NCBI RefSeq assembly: GCF_900117425.1
Contig: NZ_FPEH01000015.1
Coordinates: 1-64,000 of the forward strand
Origin: Novosphingobium sp. NDB2Meth1
Lineage (GTDB): Bacteria; Pseudomonadota; Alphaproteobacteria; Sphingomonadales; Sphingomonadaceae
DNA length: 64,000 nucleotides
Direction of reading: 5' to 3'
In this document: piece by piece, positions 35,564-46,075 of the stretch
Position numbering within the stretch: position 1 is the stretch's first letter
Layout: each line of letters begins with the position of its first letter
Notes under the pieces: generated by a model
Databases searched by the model: none
What the model was told of the DNA's origin: nothing
The model's input: only the letters and a program-made list of their open reading frames with translations
Made by a program: the position numbers and the translations under genes

Positions 35564-37363
35564 ATGCCCGTTTTCCAGGCGCCGACCCGCGACACCCGTT
35601 TTGTTGTCAATGAAGTGCTCGATCTGGAGCAGTACGGGCACCTGCCGGGTTTCGCCGCCGCGACGCGCGACCTCACCGACAGCGTGATCGAGGAAGCCGG
35701 GCGCTTCGTGAACGAGATTGTCGCGCCGCTCAACCTGTCGGGCGATCAGGAAGGCTGCACCCGCCATCCCGATGGCAGCGTGACGACGCCCAAGGGCTTC
35801 AAGGAAGCCTATGCCCGCTATGTCGAGGCGGGCTGGGGCACGCTGGCGGCGCCCGAAGTCCATGGCGGGCAGGGGTTGCCGCATGTGATCGGCTTCGTGA
35901 TGGAGGAGTTCCTCGCGAGCGCCAACCAGGCCTTCGCGATGTACCCCGGCCTTGCCAACGGCGCGATCTCGGCGATCTCGTCCAAGGGTTCGCCCGAGCA
36001 GCAGGCCACGTACCTGCCCAAGATGGTGAGCGGCGAATGGCTCGGCACGATGAACCTGACCGAGCCGCACTGCGGCACCGACCTTGGCCTGATCCGCACC
36101 CGCGCCGAGCCGCAGGCGGATGGCTCCTACAGCATCACCGGCACAAAAATATTCATCTCGGCGGGCGACCATGACCTGTGCGAGAACATCATCCACCTCG
36201 TGCTGGCGAAGACGCCGGGGGCACCTGAATCGTCGAAGGGCATTTCGCTGTTCATCGTGCCCAAGTTCCTCGTGAACGCGGATGGCTCGCTGGGGGATCG
36301 CAATGCGGTCTCGGTCGGCTCGATCGAGCACAAGATGGGTATTCACGGCAACGCGACCTGCGTGATGAACTACGATGGCGCCAAGGGCTGGCTGGTCGGC
36401 GAGGAGAACAAGGGCCTCGCCGCGATGTTCATCATGATGAATGCGGCGCGCCTTGGCGTCGGCATTCAGGGCCTCGCGCAGGCGGAAGCTTCGTACCAGA
36501 ATGCAGTGGCCTACGCACTCGAACGCCGGCAGGGGCGCGCGTTGACCGGGCCGGCTGAGCCGCAGCAGAAGGCTGATCCGCTGCTGGTTCACCCCGACGT
36601 GCGCCGCATGCTGATGGACGCCAAGATGTTCATCGGCGGCATGCGCGCGCTGTGCCTGTGGGGGGCGCTGCAGGTCGATTTGTCGCACAAGGCCGCGACC
36701 GAGGAGGAGCGGCAGGCGGCGGACGACCTCATCAGCCTGCTCACCCCCGTGATCAAGGGCTACGGCACCGACATGGGCTACAAGACCGCGACCGACATGC
36801 AGCAGGTCTGGGGCGGGCACGGCTATATCGCCGAGAACGGCATGGACCAGTTCGTCCGCGATGCCCGCATCGCGATGATCTACGAAGGCGCCAATGGCGT
36901 GCAGGCGATGGACCTCGTCGGCCGCAAGCTCGCGCAGAATGGCGGCCGCGCGATCCAGCGGCTGTTCGCCATGATCGACGCCGCGTGCGCCGAGGAGAGC
37001 GCTGACGAGACAGTGAAGCTCGTCGCCGAACGGCTGGCCAAGGCTGCGGGCCACCTCAAGGCGGCGACGATGTGGTTCCTGCAGAACGGCATGAGCAATC
37101 CCAACGCCATCGGCGCGGGCGCCTATGCCTACATGACGCTGACCGGCGTTGTCTCGCTCGGCCTGATGTGGCTGCGCATGGCGAGAATCTCCGCCGCGGC
37201 ACTTGGCACCGAAGGCGCGGACACGGCGTTCTACGAGGCCAAGCTGCTCTGCGCCAAGCACTGGGCGCTGCGCTTTGCCCCGCAGGCGGGTGCGCTGCGC
37301 TATGAAGTGGAAGCGGGCGCGGAGACCGTCATGGCGATGACGGCGGAGCAATTCGCGGCCTAG
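35564..37363 (+). CDS. Acyl-CoA dehydrogenase, DmdC-like large type
   Basis: The 599-residue FAD enzyme has the acyl-CoA dehydrogenase fold plus the extra C-terminal domain of the large (DmdC/FadE-like) class. Visible motifs are MNLTEPHCGTDLGLIRTRA (FAD/substrate loop), KIFISAGDHD, and QVWGGHGYI followed by IYEGANGVQAMDL with the catalytic Glu. Substrates in this class range from fatty acyl-CoA to 3-methylmercaptopropionyl-CoA, and sequence alone does not decide. It is likely an operon with the MerR gene. Its TAG stop overlaps the stop of the opposite gene through a shared CTAG. Confidence 0.93.
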   Translation: MPVFQAPTRDTRFVVNEVLDLEQYGHLPGFAAATRDLTDSVIEEAGRFVNEIVAPLNLSGDQEGCTRHPDGSVTTPKGFKEAYARYVEAGWGTLAAPEVHGGQGLPHVIGFVMEEFLASANQAFAMYPGLANGAISAISSKGSPEQQATYLPKMVSGEWLGTMNLTEPHCGTDLGLIRTRAEPQADGSYSITGTKIFISAGDHDLCENIIHLVLAKTPGAPESSKGISLFIVPKFLVNADGSLGDRNAVSVGSIEHKMGIHGNATCVMNYDGAKGWLVGEENKGLAAMFIMMNAARLGVGIQGLAQAEASYQNAVAYALERRQGRALTGPAEPQQKADPLLVHPDVRRMLMDAKMFIGGMRALCLWGALQVDLSHKAATEEERQAADDLISLLTPVIKGYGTDMGYKTATDMQQVWGGHGYIAENGMDQFVRDARIAMIYEGANGVQAMDLVGRKLAQNGGRAIQRLFAMIDAACAEESADETVKLVAERLAKAAGHLKAATMWFLQNGMSNPNAIGAGAYAYMTLTGVVSLGLMWLRMARISAAALGTEGADTAFYEAKLLCAKHWALRFAPQAGALRYEVEAGAETVMAMTAEQFAA

Positions 37364-38055
37364 AAGACCTCGGCGAACAGCCCCGTCAGCGCGGCCCAGC
37401 TCTGGCGGTCCGCGCTGGCGTCGTAGCCGATGGCGGGGACACCACGCGCATCGCTGCCGGGATCGGTGAAGCCGTGCTTTACCCCGCTGTAGGCGTGGAA
37501 GTGCCAGTTGGCCCCGGCGGCATCCATTTCCTCCCAGAAGGCGGTGACCTGCGAGCGGGGCACGAGCGGATCGGCATCGCCATGGCAGACAAGGATGCGC
37601 GCCTTGACCGCGCCGGGTGCGGCCGGGCGGCCGGTTTCGAGAATACCGTGGAAGCTGGCGGCGAGCACGATGTCCGCGCCGTCACGCGCGAGTTCCAGCG
37701 CGGCCTGACCGCCCATGCAGTAGCCGATGGCGGCGGCCTTGAGGCCTTGCGCTTCCGGTAGCCCGGTCAGCGTATCCAGCGCCGCCCGCAGCCGCGCACG
37801 GTAACCATCGACCGAGGCTCGGAGTACGCCTGCCAGCGCCATCGAATGCTCGAAATCGCGTACCGGCTCGCCGTAGAAATCGGCGACCAGCGCGAGGAAG
37901 CCAGCATCGGCCAGCATCTGCGCGCGGCGCGCCATCGGCTCGTTGGGGTTCATGATCGTGGGCAGGACAAGCACCGCGCCGCGCGGAGTTCCGACGGGGC
38001 GGGCAAGCCACCCCGTCAGCCGGGTATCACCATCCTGATAGGCCAGATGTTCCAA
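37360..38055 (-). CDS. Dienelactone hydrolase family protein
   Basis: The 231-residue alpha/beta hydrolase has the family nucleophile elbow GYCMGGQAA with Cys as the probable nucleophile, Asp in HGDADPLVP and His in KHGFTDPGS. Dienelactone hydrolases act in ring-cleavage pathways, but many relatives hydrolyse other esters. Five bases separate it from cysK on the same strand. The stop overlaps the acyl-CoA dehydrogenase stop by four bases. Confidence 0.9.
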   Translation of the reverse strand: MEHLAYQDGDTRLTGWLARPVGTPRGAVLVLPTIMNPNEPMARRAQMLADAGFLALVADFYGEPVRDFEHSMALAGVLRASVDGYRARLRAALDTLTGLPEAQGLKAAAIGYCMGGQAALELARDGADIVLAASFHGILETGRPAAPGAVKARILVCHGDADPLVPRSQVTAFWEEMDAAGANWHFHAYSGVKHGFTDPGSDARGVPAIGYDASADRQSWAALTGLFAEVF

Positions 38056-38060
38056 CGGGC

Positions 38061-38978
38061 CTACTCCGGCAGGAAGTCGGGCACCGAGAGATAGCGCTCG
38101 CCGGTATCGTAGTTGAAGCCGAGGATGCGGCTGCCGGCGGCCAGGTCGGGCAGCTTCTGGGCGATGGCGGCGAGCGTTGCGCCCGAACTGATGCCGACGA
38201 GCATGCCTTCCTCACGCGCGGCGCGGCGGGCCCATTCCTTGGCGTCCACCGGATCGACCTGGATCGCGCCGTCGATGGCCTGGGTGTGGAGGTTGCCCGG
38301 GATGAACCCGGCGCCGATGCCCTGGATCGGATGCGGCGCGGGTTGGCCGCCGGAGATAACCGGCGAGAGCGTCGGTTCGACCGCCCACGCCTTCATCGTC
38401 GGCCAGTGGCCCTTGAGCATCTCGGCGCAGCCGGTGAGGTGCCCGCCGGTGCCCACGCCGGTGATCAGCGCGTCGATGGGGACATCGGCGAAGTCGGCGA
38501 GGATTTCCGCTGCAGTCGTGCGCACATGGACGGCGACGTTGGCCGGGTTGTCGAACTGCGCGGGCATCCATGCGCCCGGCGTCTCGTCGACGATCTCCAG
38601 TGCGCGGGCGATGGCGCCCTTCATGCCCTTTTCGCGCGGGGTCAGGTCGAAGGTCGCGCCATAGGCGAGCATCAGCCGCCGCCGCTCGATCGACATCGAT
38701 TCGGGCATGACGAGGATCAGCTTGTAGCCCTTGACCGCCGCGACCATGGCAAGGCCGATGCCGGTGTTGCCCGAAGTCGGCTCGACGATGGTGCCGCCGG
38801 GCTGGAGGCTGCCGTCAGCCTCCGCCGCCTCGATCATCGCGAGGGCGATGCGGTCCTTGATCGAGCCGCCGGGATTGGTGCGTTCGCTCTTCACCCATAC
38901 CTCGTGGTCGGGAAACAGGCGGGAGAGGCGAATGTGCGGGGTATTGCCGATGGTGGCGAGGATATTGGCCGCCTTCAT
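38061..38978 (-). CDS. cysK: Cysteine synthase
   Basis: CysK makes cysteine from O-acetylserine and sulfide. The 305-residue PLP enzyme shows the Schiff-base lysine in NPGGSIKDR, the substrate loop TSGNTG, the phosphate-binding [10 protein letters not shown] and GISSGA near the end. A longer in-frame start exists at 39056, but similarity begins at 38978. The ATG overlaps the stop of the MFS gene upstream (ATGA), so transporter and synthase are cotranslated. Confidence 0.95.
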   Translation of the reverse strand: MKAANILATIGNTPHIRLSRLFPDHEVWVKSERTNPGGSIKDRIALAMIEAAEADGSLQPGGTIVEPTSGNTGIGLAMVAAVKGYKLILVMPESMSIERRRLMLAYGATFDLTPREKGMKGAIARALEIVDETPGAWMPAQFDNPANVAVHVRTTAAEILADFADVPIDALITGVGTGGHLTGCAEMLKGHWPTMKAWAVEPTLSPVISGGQPAPHPIQGIGAGFIPGNLHTQAIDGAIQVDPVDAKEWARRAAREEGMLVGISSGATLAAIAQKLPDLAAGSRILGFNYDTGERYLSVPDFLPE

Positions 38979-40273
38979 GTCGCATGCTCCTTCTGGTGAA
39001 GTGTCTTGTCTGCAAACGTGCGGACCAGCCTGAGCTCGGGGAACCAGACCGCCCACAACGCGGTAATGACTATCGCACCGACGCCGCCGAATACAACCGC
39101 GCCGGTTGCGCCCAGCAGCGCTGCCGCCACGCCGGACTGCATCTCGCCCAGTTCGTTCGAGGCCGAGATCGCAAGGCCCGAAATCGCCGAGACACGGCCG
39201 CGCACGCCGTCAGGCGTGTGCAGCTGGACCAGCGTGTTGCGGATGAACACCGAGACCATGTCCGCCGCACCGAGCGAGGCCAGCATGAGGAGCGAGAAGA
39301 AGTAGTCGCGGCTCAAGCCGAAGCCGATGGTCGCCGCGCCGTAGATGGCAACCGCGAGCAGCATCTTCGCGCCGACCCTGCTTTCGATGGGCCTCCGCGC
39401 CAGCAGCAGCGCGACCACGACCGCGCCAGCACCCGGTGCCGCGCGCATGATGCCAAGGCCGTTTGCGCCGACGTGATGCCCGCCGATCATCAGGATATCG
39501 CGGGCATAGACCGGCAGCAGCGCCGTCGCGCCGCCGAGCAGAACGGCAAAGAGATCGAGCGTGACGCAGCCGAACAGGAAGCGGTCATACCACACGAAGG
39601 TCAGCCCGCCGACGATCTGCGACAGCGGATGCGCGCGCTTGTTCTCGTCTGGCGGGGGGAGGGGACGGATGCGGAAAACCGAGATCGTGGCAAGGCCCAG
39701 CAGCAGGGTCGAAATGGCATAGGGCAGCGCGGGGGCCTGTGCGAAGAGCAGGCCGGCAATCGCCGGGCCACCGACCGAACCGGTCTGCCACGCCATCGAA
39801 TTGATCGCCACCGCGCGCGGCATCAGGCGGACGGGCACGACATTGGGGGCGATCGAGGCCATGGCAGGCCCGATGAACACGCGCGCGGTGCCGTGCAGCG
39901 CGCCGAGCGCGAAGAGCAGCGGCAGATTGAGGTGGCCCGCAATGGTCGCCAGCATCAGCACAAGCGCGACGACCATGTCGATCCCGACGGCGGAGCCCGC
40001 GACGATCCGCCGGTCGTACCGGTCAGCAATCAGGCCCGCCACCGGGGTCAGTAGCAGCACGGGCAGGAACTGCGCCAAGCCGAGCAGGCCCAGCTGAAAC
40101 GCCGCCGTGCCGATGCTCATGCCATATTGGCTGCGCGCCACGTCGTAGAGCTGGTAGCCCAGCACCACCACCATCCCGGTCGTGGCAAAGACCGACAGGA
40201 ACCGCGCCAGCCAGAAGCGGCGGTAGTCCGGGATGTCGAGCGGCGAGCGCGGTTCGTCTGCTGGCAAGGTCAC
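38975..40273 (-). CDS. MFS transporter (EntS/MFS_3-like)
   Basis: This 12-helix transporter of about 432 residues carries the cytoplasmic loop [12 protein letters not shown] after helix 2 and a related loop [10 protein letters not shown] in the second half, typical of the MFS_3/EntS-like exporter group. Substrate unknown. Coupling to cysK suggests export of cysteine or a related thiol, which is inference from position only. A GTG at 40273 just before the first conserved residues is taken as start. A TTG at 40312 is possible. Confidence 0.82.
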   Translation of the reverse strand: MTLPADEPRSPLDIPDYRRFWLARFLSVFATTGMVVVLGYQLYDVARSQYGMSIGTAAFQLGLLGLAQFLPVLLLTPVAGLIADRYDRRIVAGSAVGIDMVVALVLMLATIAGHLNLPLLFALGALHGTARVFIGPAMASIAPNVVPVRLMPRAVAINSMAWQTGSVGGPAIAGLLFAQAPALPYAISTLLLGLATISVFRIRPLPPPDENKRAHPLSQIVGGLTFVWYDRFLFGCVTLDLFAVLLGGATALLPVYARDILMIGGHHVGANGLGIMRAAPGAGAVVVALLLARRPIESRVGAKMLLAVAIYGAATIGFGLSRDYFFSLLMLASLGAADMVSVFIRNTLVQLHTPDGVRGRVSAISGLAISASNELGEMQSGVAAALLGATGAVVFGGVGAIVITALWAVWFPELRLVRTFADKTLHQKEHAT

Positions 40274-40330
40274 GCCGTCCGAATGGCAGCGCGGCGCGCC
40301 CTTGCCAAGCAAGCAAAACTAAGGCGCGGT

Positions 40331-42463
40331 TTAAATCTTCAGTGAGAGCGTGATCCGCACATTGCGACCGGCGATCGGAACGAAGTCGCGCGTCTCCGAT
40401 GTGGCAAGGCGGCCATTGACATCGAGCAGGTTGTCACCGGAGAGGATGAAGGAGGCCGGACTGTTCTTGCCGCCGGGCCGCCAGGTGACGCTGGCGTTGA
40501 GCAGGGTGAAGGCGCCGACCGGGTTCTCGTTGGAGGCGACGCGGTCCTGCCGGGCGTTGTAGACCGCCTCCACATTCGCGCCAAACCGCTCGGCTTCGTA
40601 GCTCAGGCCACCGCGCAGGCGCAGGGGCGGGATGCGGGGGGCTGGCCCGACATCGATGATCTTGGCATGGACGTAGTCGACCGCGCCTTCGACCGAGAGC
40701 GCACTGCCATCGGCCCAGCGGATAGCCTTCCATGCGCCTTCCGCTTCGATACCGCGGAACCGGGCGTCGCCCTGGATGAACTGGAAGGCGGGCACGTCCT
40801 CGATCCGGGTTCCGGTCGGCACGGGGGCAATGAAGTTGTCGAAGTTGGTGGCATAGGCGGTCACGGCACCGGCGAAGCGGTCGCTGTGGTAGCGCAGCCC
40901 GATCTCGAGCGTGTTGCTGCGTTCGATCCGGAACGCGGGATTGCCCTGCTCGTAGGACTGCGTCGCCTCGTGCACCCCGTTGATGTACAGTTCCTCAGGG
41001 CTCGGTGCGCGCTCGCCGTGGGTTGCCGAGAGGCTCACCGTCAGGCTTTCGACCGGATGCCAGGCGAAACCGGCGCCGGCGGCGAAGAGATTGAAGCTGC
41101 GGCTCTGCGCTTCCTTGGGCACGATGCTGACGTGTTCGAAGCGGCCGCTGCCTTCGAGATCGAACGTGCCGAGGCTGAGCTGCTGCCGTGTGAAGACGGC
41201 AAATCGCTCGGTGACCGAATTGGGGACCAGCGGCTCGCCGTCGATGCGGAAATTGCGGGTGCCGAACTGGATGCCGCTTTCGCCGCGCCAGCCGCCGCGC
41301 TTGGCCTGGGTGAGGGTCAGCCGCGATTCGATGCCTTTGTTGTAGAAGCGCGCCTCGGCCTCGCCGCCGACGATTTCGGCGTGAGTATAGTCGCCGAACG
41401 AGCCACGGAAATCGAGGCGATCGAAGAACCCGCCAAGATTGACGCTGCCGTGAAGGTCGACGCGGGTCTGACGGAGTGCGATCGAGACGGCTTCGGGATC
41501 GGTCGAGGGGCGGAGCGGGATGCCGTAGTCGCTGGTCAGGCGCTGCACGGCGATACCCAGCGAGCCGTCGCTGTCGATGAACGCGAGGCCGCCACTGACG
41601 GTGGTGCCGCGCGCCCACGAATTGGCGAGGCGTCCGCGCGCATTCACTTGCGACGTGAGGATATCCGCCGCGTCCTGATCACCGCCGGCGGCCAGATCGG
41701 CTGCTTCGGCGAGCGACCGGGTGCGCAGCGCGTCGGACACCACATTGCCGCCGATCCTCACATCGCTCGCGCGGTTGTAGGACGCATCGAAGTGGGCGGC
41801 CAGACGCGGCGCGAGCGCCACGTCGACCGTGCCGGCAAGGTTCACCGAATCGGCCGCGCTGCCATAACCGGCAACCGCTTCGGCACTGATCGGCTTGTCC
41901 GGCATGCGCCGCGGGATGCGCCGCTCGAGCGCGTTGACGGCGCCGCCCGCCGGGTCAGCGGCGTAGAGCAGCACAGCCGGTCCGTGGAGCACATCGATCT
42001 GTTCGACATTGAGCGAGTCGATGGCGACGCCGTGGTCGACAGAGACCGAAGACGCGTCGAGCGAGCCGATACCGTCGGTCAGGATCTGCACGCGCGGGCC
42101 ATCGAAGCCGCGCAGGACAGGCCGCGAGGCGCCGGGGGCGAAGCCGGTGGTGGAAACGCCGGGCAGGTGGGCCAGCAAGGTACCGATCTGCGCGGCGGCG
42201 TGGCGGGCGAGTTCGTCGCCGTTGATGACCACCGGCGCGACGATTGAGTCGCGGTCGCCCGAGATCAGGCGGCCGGTGACGACAATGGGCGTGTGCCCGG
42301 CATCGTCGGGCTGTCCGGTGTTGACCTCGCCGCCGTGTTCGTGGGTCGAGGCCTGCTGCGGCGCGCCACCGGCCGAGTCATCGGTCGCGGCCATGGCGGG
42401 GGTGATGGAAGCAAGCGCCAGCGCGCCGAAAGCTGTGCCGGCAAGGATCTTGGACATGGACAT
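40331..42463 (-). CDS. TonB-dependent outer-membrane receptor, ZnuD-like
   Basis: The 710-residue receptor has a signal peptide (cleavage near PAMA), a His/Asp-containing N-terminal stretch (THEHGGEVNTG, DDAGH), a plug domain with VLRGFDGPRVQILTDGIGSL, and a beta-barrel ending in TLSLKI. The plug and the HEHGG segment resemble zinc receptors of the ZnuD group. A Zur-like dyad lies in the upstream region at 42503-42520, supporting zinc import. The ATG at 42463 is preferred over a GTG three codons earlier. Confidence 0.82.
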   Translation of the reverse strand: MSMSKILAGTAFGALALASITPAMAATDDSAGGAPQQASTHEHGGEVNTGQPDDAGHTPIVVTGRLISGDRDSIVAPVVINGDELARHAAAQIGTLLAHLPGVSTTGFAPGASRPVLRGFDGPRVQILTDGIGSLDASSVSVDHGVAIDSLNVEQIDVLHGPAVLLYAADPAGGAVNALERRIPRRMPDKPISAEAVAGYGSAADSVNLAGTVDVALAPRLAAHFDASYNRASDVRIGGNVVSDALRTRSLAEAADLAAGGDQDAADILTSQVNARGRLANSWARGTTVSGGLAFIDSDGSLGIAVQRLTSDYGIPLRPSTDPEAVSIALRQTRVDLHGSVNLGGFFDRLDFRGSFGDYTHAEIVGGEAEARFYNKGIESRLTLTQAKRGGWRGESGIQFGTRNFRIDGEPLVPNSVTERFAVFTRQQLSLGTFDLEGSGRFEHVSIVPKEAQSRSFNLFAAGAGFAWHPVESLTVSLSATHGERAPSPEELYINGVHEATQSYEQGNPAFRIERSNTLEIGLRYHSDRFAGAVTAYATNFDNFIAPVPTGTRIEDVPAFQFIQGDARFRGIEAEGAWKAIRWADGSALSVEGAVDYVHAKIIDVGPAPRIPPLRLRGGLSYEAERFGANVEAVYNARQDRVASNENPVGAFTLLNASVTWRPGGKNSPASFILSGDNLLDVNGRLATSETRDFVPIAGRNVRITLSLKI

Positions 42464-42502
42464 CGAATGCACCCGTTATGGACTGTCGGGCGCTGCATTA
42501 GC

Positions 42503-42520
42503 GTGATGATATAATATCAC
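42503..42520. promoter_or_regulatory. Zur-like operator before the TonB receptor
   Basis: GTGATGATATAATATCAC is an 18-base dyad with two central mismatches per half. It contains the exact palindrome GATATAATATC. Fur-family Zur sites in alphaproteobacteria are AT-rich dyads of this type. The site lies 40 bases upstream of the receptor start, where bound repressor would block transcription. Confidence 0.5.
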
Positions 42521-42574
42521 AAGAGCAAATCGACAGAGAATGCCGCTTTGCCGCATGGCCGTTGCTGCATTGCA

Positions 42575-42913
42575 TCAACGGCTGCGGTGGAGCCTCGGAT
42601 TGGGTTGCAACGACTTGATCATCATGAGGAAATCGTCACCCCGGATGATGCGCTCGAACTGGAATCCGGCGCGGGTGCCGTCGCTCCAGACAAGGAACGC
42701 CTCGATCCGGCCGATGTGATGCAAGCGGATGGTGATTCGTTCGCCCCGCTGCAGCGCGACTTCGCCCTTCACCATGAATCCGGTGGTCGAGATGTTGATG
42801 ACATGCAGCATCACGTCGCCCAAACGGCGGTGTTCGCCGATCAGAGGCAAGTCGACCGGATGGCGGGTAGAAAGCCGCTGATCGGTGACGGAAAGCTGTG
42901 CGCCGCTGGCCAT
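42575..42913 (-). CDS. PilZ domain protein
   Basis: The 112-residue single-domain protein shows a PilZ-like order: a basic RHPVDLPL segment near the start and the NISTTGFMV motif (D/NxSxxG) that contacts cyclic di-GMP in the family. The usual RxxxR is only partly matched, so ligand binding is uncertain. The ATG at 42913 has AGGAGGA upstream. Confidence 0.78.
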   Translation of the reverse strand: MASGAQLSVTDQRLSTRHPVDLPLIGEHRRLGDVMLHVINISTTGFMVKGEVALQRGERITIRLHHIGRIEAFLVWSDGTRAGFQFERIIRGDDFLMMIKSLQPNPRLHRSR

Positions 42914-43037
42914 GGGTCCTCCTAGTGCTGGGCAAGCACCAGAGCTTTGGCGACAATTGGCTGATATTTCGTAAAAGCCCGGCACCGTTCTGCCGCTTTA
43001 CGGCAAGGACTTGCCGGTTAACGGCTGGTCTTTGCCG

Positions 43038-44267
43038 TCAGGCGGGGCGCAGGACGCCGTGTTTCTTCTTGCCGGAGGAAACACGGACTTCGCCGCCGCC
43101 GAGCGTGATGACATGTGCTTCGTCGGTCACCGCCTCGCCTTCCACGCGCGCGCCGCCACCGGCGATCAGGCGCTTGGCCTCGCCCCGGCTGGCTGCGAAA
43201 CCGAGGCCGATCAGCGCGTCGATCAGGCCAACGCTGTCCGCCGCAACGTCCAGCGAGGGCAGGTCCTGCCCGACGCCGCCACCCGCGAAGGTGGCCGCTG
43301 CTGTCGCTTCCGCTGCCGCCGCCGCTTCGGCCCCGCGAACGAGCTTGGTGACTTCGTTCGCCAGCACGACCTTGGCCGCGTTGATCTCGCTCCCGCCGAG
43401 CGATTCGAGGCGGGCGATCTCGTCGAGCGGGAGATCGGTAAACAGGCGCAGGAACCGGCCGACATCGCGGTCGTCGACATTGCGCCAATACTGCCAGAAG
43501 TCCCACGCGGGCAGCGCATCTTCATTGAGCCAGACAGCACCGGCGGCCGTCTTGCCCATCTTCGCGCCGTCTGCCGTGGTCAGCAGCGGGGTGGTAAGGC
43601 CGTAGACCTCGTTCCCGTCCTTGCGGCGGGCGAGCTCGATGCCGTTGACGATATTGCCCCACTGGTCCGAGCCGCCCATCTGCAGCCGCACGCCGTCATG
43701 CAGCGCAAGATGGCGGAAATCGTAGCCCTGCAGGATCATGTAGTTGAATTCGAGGAACGTCATCGGCTGCTCGCGGTCGAGCCGCAGCTTCACCGAATCA
43801 AAAGTGAGCATGCGATTGACGGTGAAGTGCGTGCCGACTTCCTGCAGCAGCTCGATATAGCCGAGCTTGCCCAGCCAATCATGGTTGTTGACCATGACTG
43901 CATCGGTCGGCCCATCGCCGAATGTCAGCAGGCGGGCGAAGACCTGGCGGATCGAGGCAATGTTGTCCTCGATGGTCTGGTCCGACAGCATCTTGCGGCT
44001 CTCGTCGCGCCCGGTCGGGTCGCCGATCCGCGTGGTGCCGCCACCCATGAGCACGACCGGCTTGTGCCCGGTCTGCTGCAGGCGGCGCAGCATCATGATC
44101 TGCACAAGGCTGCCGATGTGCAGCGATGGCGCGGTCGCGTCGAAGCCGATATAGCCCGGCACGATCTGCTTCGCCGCAAGCGCATCGAGGCCTTCGGCAT
44201 CGGTGAGCTGGTGGATATAGCCGCGCTCGCTGAGCAGGCGGAGAAGAGAAGAGGTGTACTGCGTCAT
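43038..44267 (-). CDS. tyrS: Tyrosyl-tRNA synthetase
   Basis: The 409-residue class I synthetase has the HIGH-like PSLHIGSL, the tyrosine-binding LQGYDF and [10 protein letters not shown], the KMSKS-like AKMGKTA and a C-terminal S4 domain ending in [11 protein letters not shown]. Before the S4 domain lies an Ala-rich linker ([19 protein letters not shown]) longer than in most homologues. The ATG at 44267 is 33 bases from the start of the divergent DOMON-like gene. Confidence 0.96.
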   Translation of the reverse strand: MTQYTSSLLRLLSERGYIHQLTDAEGLDALAAKQIVPGYIGFDATAPSLHIGSLVQIMMLRRLQQTGHKPVVLMGGGTTRIGDPTGRDESRKMLSDQTIEDNIASIRQVFARLLTFGDGPTDAVMVNNHDWLGKLGYIELLQEVGTHFTVNRMLTFDSVKLRLDREQPMTFLEFNYMILQGYDFRHLALHDGVRLQMGGSDQWGNIVNGIELARRKDGNEVYGLTTPLLTTADGAKMGKTAAGAVWLNEDALPAWDFWQYWRNVDDRDVGRFLRLFTDLPLDEIARLESLGGSEINAAKVVLANEVTKLVRGAEAAAAAEATAAATFAGGGVGQDLPSLDVAADSVGLIDALIGLGFAASRGEAKRLIAGGGARVEGEAVTDEAHVITLGGGEVRVSSGKKKHGVLRPA

Positions 44268-44300
44268 GATGGCGCGGCGCCTAGCACGAAAGTTCGGGGC

Positions 44301-44837
44301 TTGGAAACGTTCGACCTGACCGCGCATCCGGCATTTCCGGCCAGACTTGTGACGGGCGTTGCCGCGCGCATCCTGTCGTTGGACGGCAACTGGCTCACAA
44401 TGCGTTGGAAGGTGGAAGGGGCGCAGGAACTGGTCCTGCCGCCGTTTGCCGGACGGGCCCGGACGGACGGGCTGTGGCAGACGACGTGCTTCGAGCTCTT
44501 CGTGAAGGACGGGGAGGGGTATGCGGAGTTCAATCTTTCCTCGTCCGAACGCTGGGCTGCCTATGATTTCACCGGCTACCGCGCCGGCATGGCCGAGCGG
44601 GCGATGGAGCGCGCGCCGGTCTGCACGCCCCGGCGCGGCCAATCGGTGCTGATCTTCGATGCCGCGATACCGGCAAGCGCGCTGCCGCCGCTGCCTTGGG
44701 ACTATGGTCTGACGGCAGTGATCGAGGAGGAGGGCGGGCACAAGTCGTACTGGGCCATCGCGCATCCGCCGGAGAGGCCGGACTTCCATCATCCGGCTTG
44801 CTTCGCCGGGCGGCTTGCGGCACCGCTTCGCCCATGA
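44301..44837 (+). CDS. DOMON-like domain protein
   Basis: The 178-residue beta-sandwich protein matches DOMON-like (type 9 carbohydrate-binding) proteins seen in sphingomonads: [42 protein letters not shown]. Family alignment places the start at a TTG (44301) giving [10 protein letters not shown]. No signal peptide is present. Its stop overlaps the ATG of the muramidase-type gene that follows, so the two act together, perhaps in handling cell-wall sugar. Function unproven. Confidence 0.8.
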   Translation: METFDLTAHPAFPARLVTGVAARILSLDGNWLTMRWKVEGAQELVLPPFAGRARTDGLWQTTCFELFVKDGEGYAEFNLSSSERWAAYDFTGYRAGMAERAMERAPVCTPRRGQSVLIFDAAIPASALPPLPWDYGLTAVIEEEGGHKSYWAIAHPPERPDFHHPACFAGRLAAPLRP

Positions 44838-46033
44838 AATTCGGTATCGATCGCCTGCTCGCCGACCCGGCGCTGCGTGCTCCGCTGGAGGGCAAGCGCG
44901 TGGCCCTCGTCGCCCATCCCGCTTCGGTGACGGAGGGGCTGGTCCATTCGCTGGACGCCCTGGCGGCCTGCCCCGGGATCACGCTCACCGCTGCTTTCGG
45001 GCCGCAGCATGGCCTGCGCGGCGACAAGCAGGACAACATGGTCGAGACCGAGGATTTCATCGACCCGGCGCTCGGGATCCCGGTGTTCAGCCTCTATGGC
45101 GAAGTGCGGCGTCCCACCGCGCGGATGATGGACAGCGCAGATGTGTTCCTGTTCGACCTGCAGGACCTTGGCTGCCGGATCTATACCTTCGTGACCACGC
45201 TGCTTTACTTGCTCGAGGCGGCGAGCGGCACCGGCAAGGCGGTCTGGGTGCTCGACCGGCCTAACCCTGCTGGGCGCCCGGTCGAAGGCACAACGCTTCT
45301 GCCCGGCTGGGAGAGCTTCGTCGGCGCGGGGCCGATGCCGATGCGGCATGGGATGACCTTGGGCGAGATGGGCCGCTGGTTTGTGGACCACTTCAAGCTC
45401 GATGTGGATTACCGCGTGGTGGCGATGGAGGGCTGGGAGCCGGAAGGCCCCGGATTTGGATGGCCGCTGAACCGCATCTGGATCAATCCCTCGCCCAATG
45501 CGGCGAGCCTCAACATGGCGCGGGCCTATGCCGGCACGGTGATGATCGAGGGCGCGACGGTATCGGAAGGGCGCGGCACGACGCGGCCGCTCGAAGTGCT
45601 GTTCGGCGCGCCGGATGTGGATGCCAAGGCGGTGCTGGCAGAAATGCGGGCCTTTGCCCCCGAATGGCTGGAGGGCTGTGCTTTGCGCGAATGCTGGTTT
45701 GAACCGACGTTCCACAAGCATGTCGGCAAGCTGTGCAATGCGCTGATGGTCCATGCAGAGGGGGCGTTCTACGACCACCATGCGTTCCGGCCGTGGCGGC
45801 TGCAGGCGCTGGCGTTCAAGGCGATCCGGCGGCTTTATCCCGATTATCCGCTTTGGCGCGATTTCCCCTATGAGTATGTCACTGATAAGCTGGCGATCGA
45901 TGTGATCAACGGCGGGCCGGGGCTGCGGCAGTGGGTGGATGATCAGGCAAGCACGGCTGCCGATCTTGAGGCGCTGGCGGGGCCGGACGAGGCGGCCTGG
46001 CGCGAGGTGCGGGCGGCGTATTTGCTGTATTGA
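44834..46033 (+). CDS. DUF1343 protein, NamZ-type exo-muramidase
   Basis: The 399-residue protein belongs to DUF1343, whose Bacillus member NamZ is an exo-beta-N-acetylmuramidase removing MurNAc from peptidoglycan fragments. Conserved strings include [55 protein letters not shown] and AFRPWR. There is no signal peptide, which suggests a cytoplasmic role in wall recycling here, unlike secreted NamZ. It overlaps the DOMON-like gene by four bases (ATGA). Confidence 0.88.
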   Translation: MKFGIDRLLADPALRAPLEGKRVALVAHPASVTEGLVHSLDALAACPGITLTAAFGPQHGLRGDKQDNMVETEDFIDPALGIPVFSLYGEVRRPTARMMDSADVFLFDLQDLGCRIYTFVTTLLYLLEAASGTGKAVWVLDRPNPAGRPVEGTTLLPGWESFVGAGPMPMRHGMTLGEMGRWFVDHFKLDVDYRVVAMEGWEPEGPGFGWPLNRIWINPSPNAASLNMARAYAGTVMIEGATVSEGRGTTRPLEVLFGAPDVDAKAVLAEMRAFAPEWLEGCALRECWFEPTFHKHVGKLCNALMVHAEGAFYDHHAFRPWRLQALAFKAIRRLYPDYPLWRDFPYEYVTDKLAIDVINGGPGLRQWVDDQASTAADLEALAGPDEAAWREVRAAYLLY

Positions 46034-46075
46034 GGCACAACAGAGTCGCGGTAGCGGTTTTGGGCGCGCTGGCGT

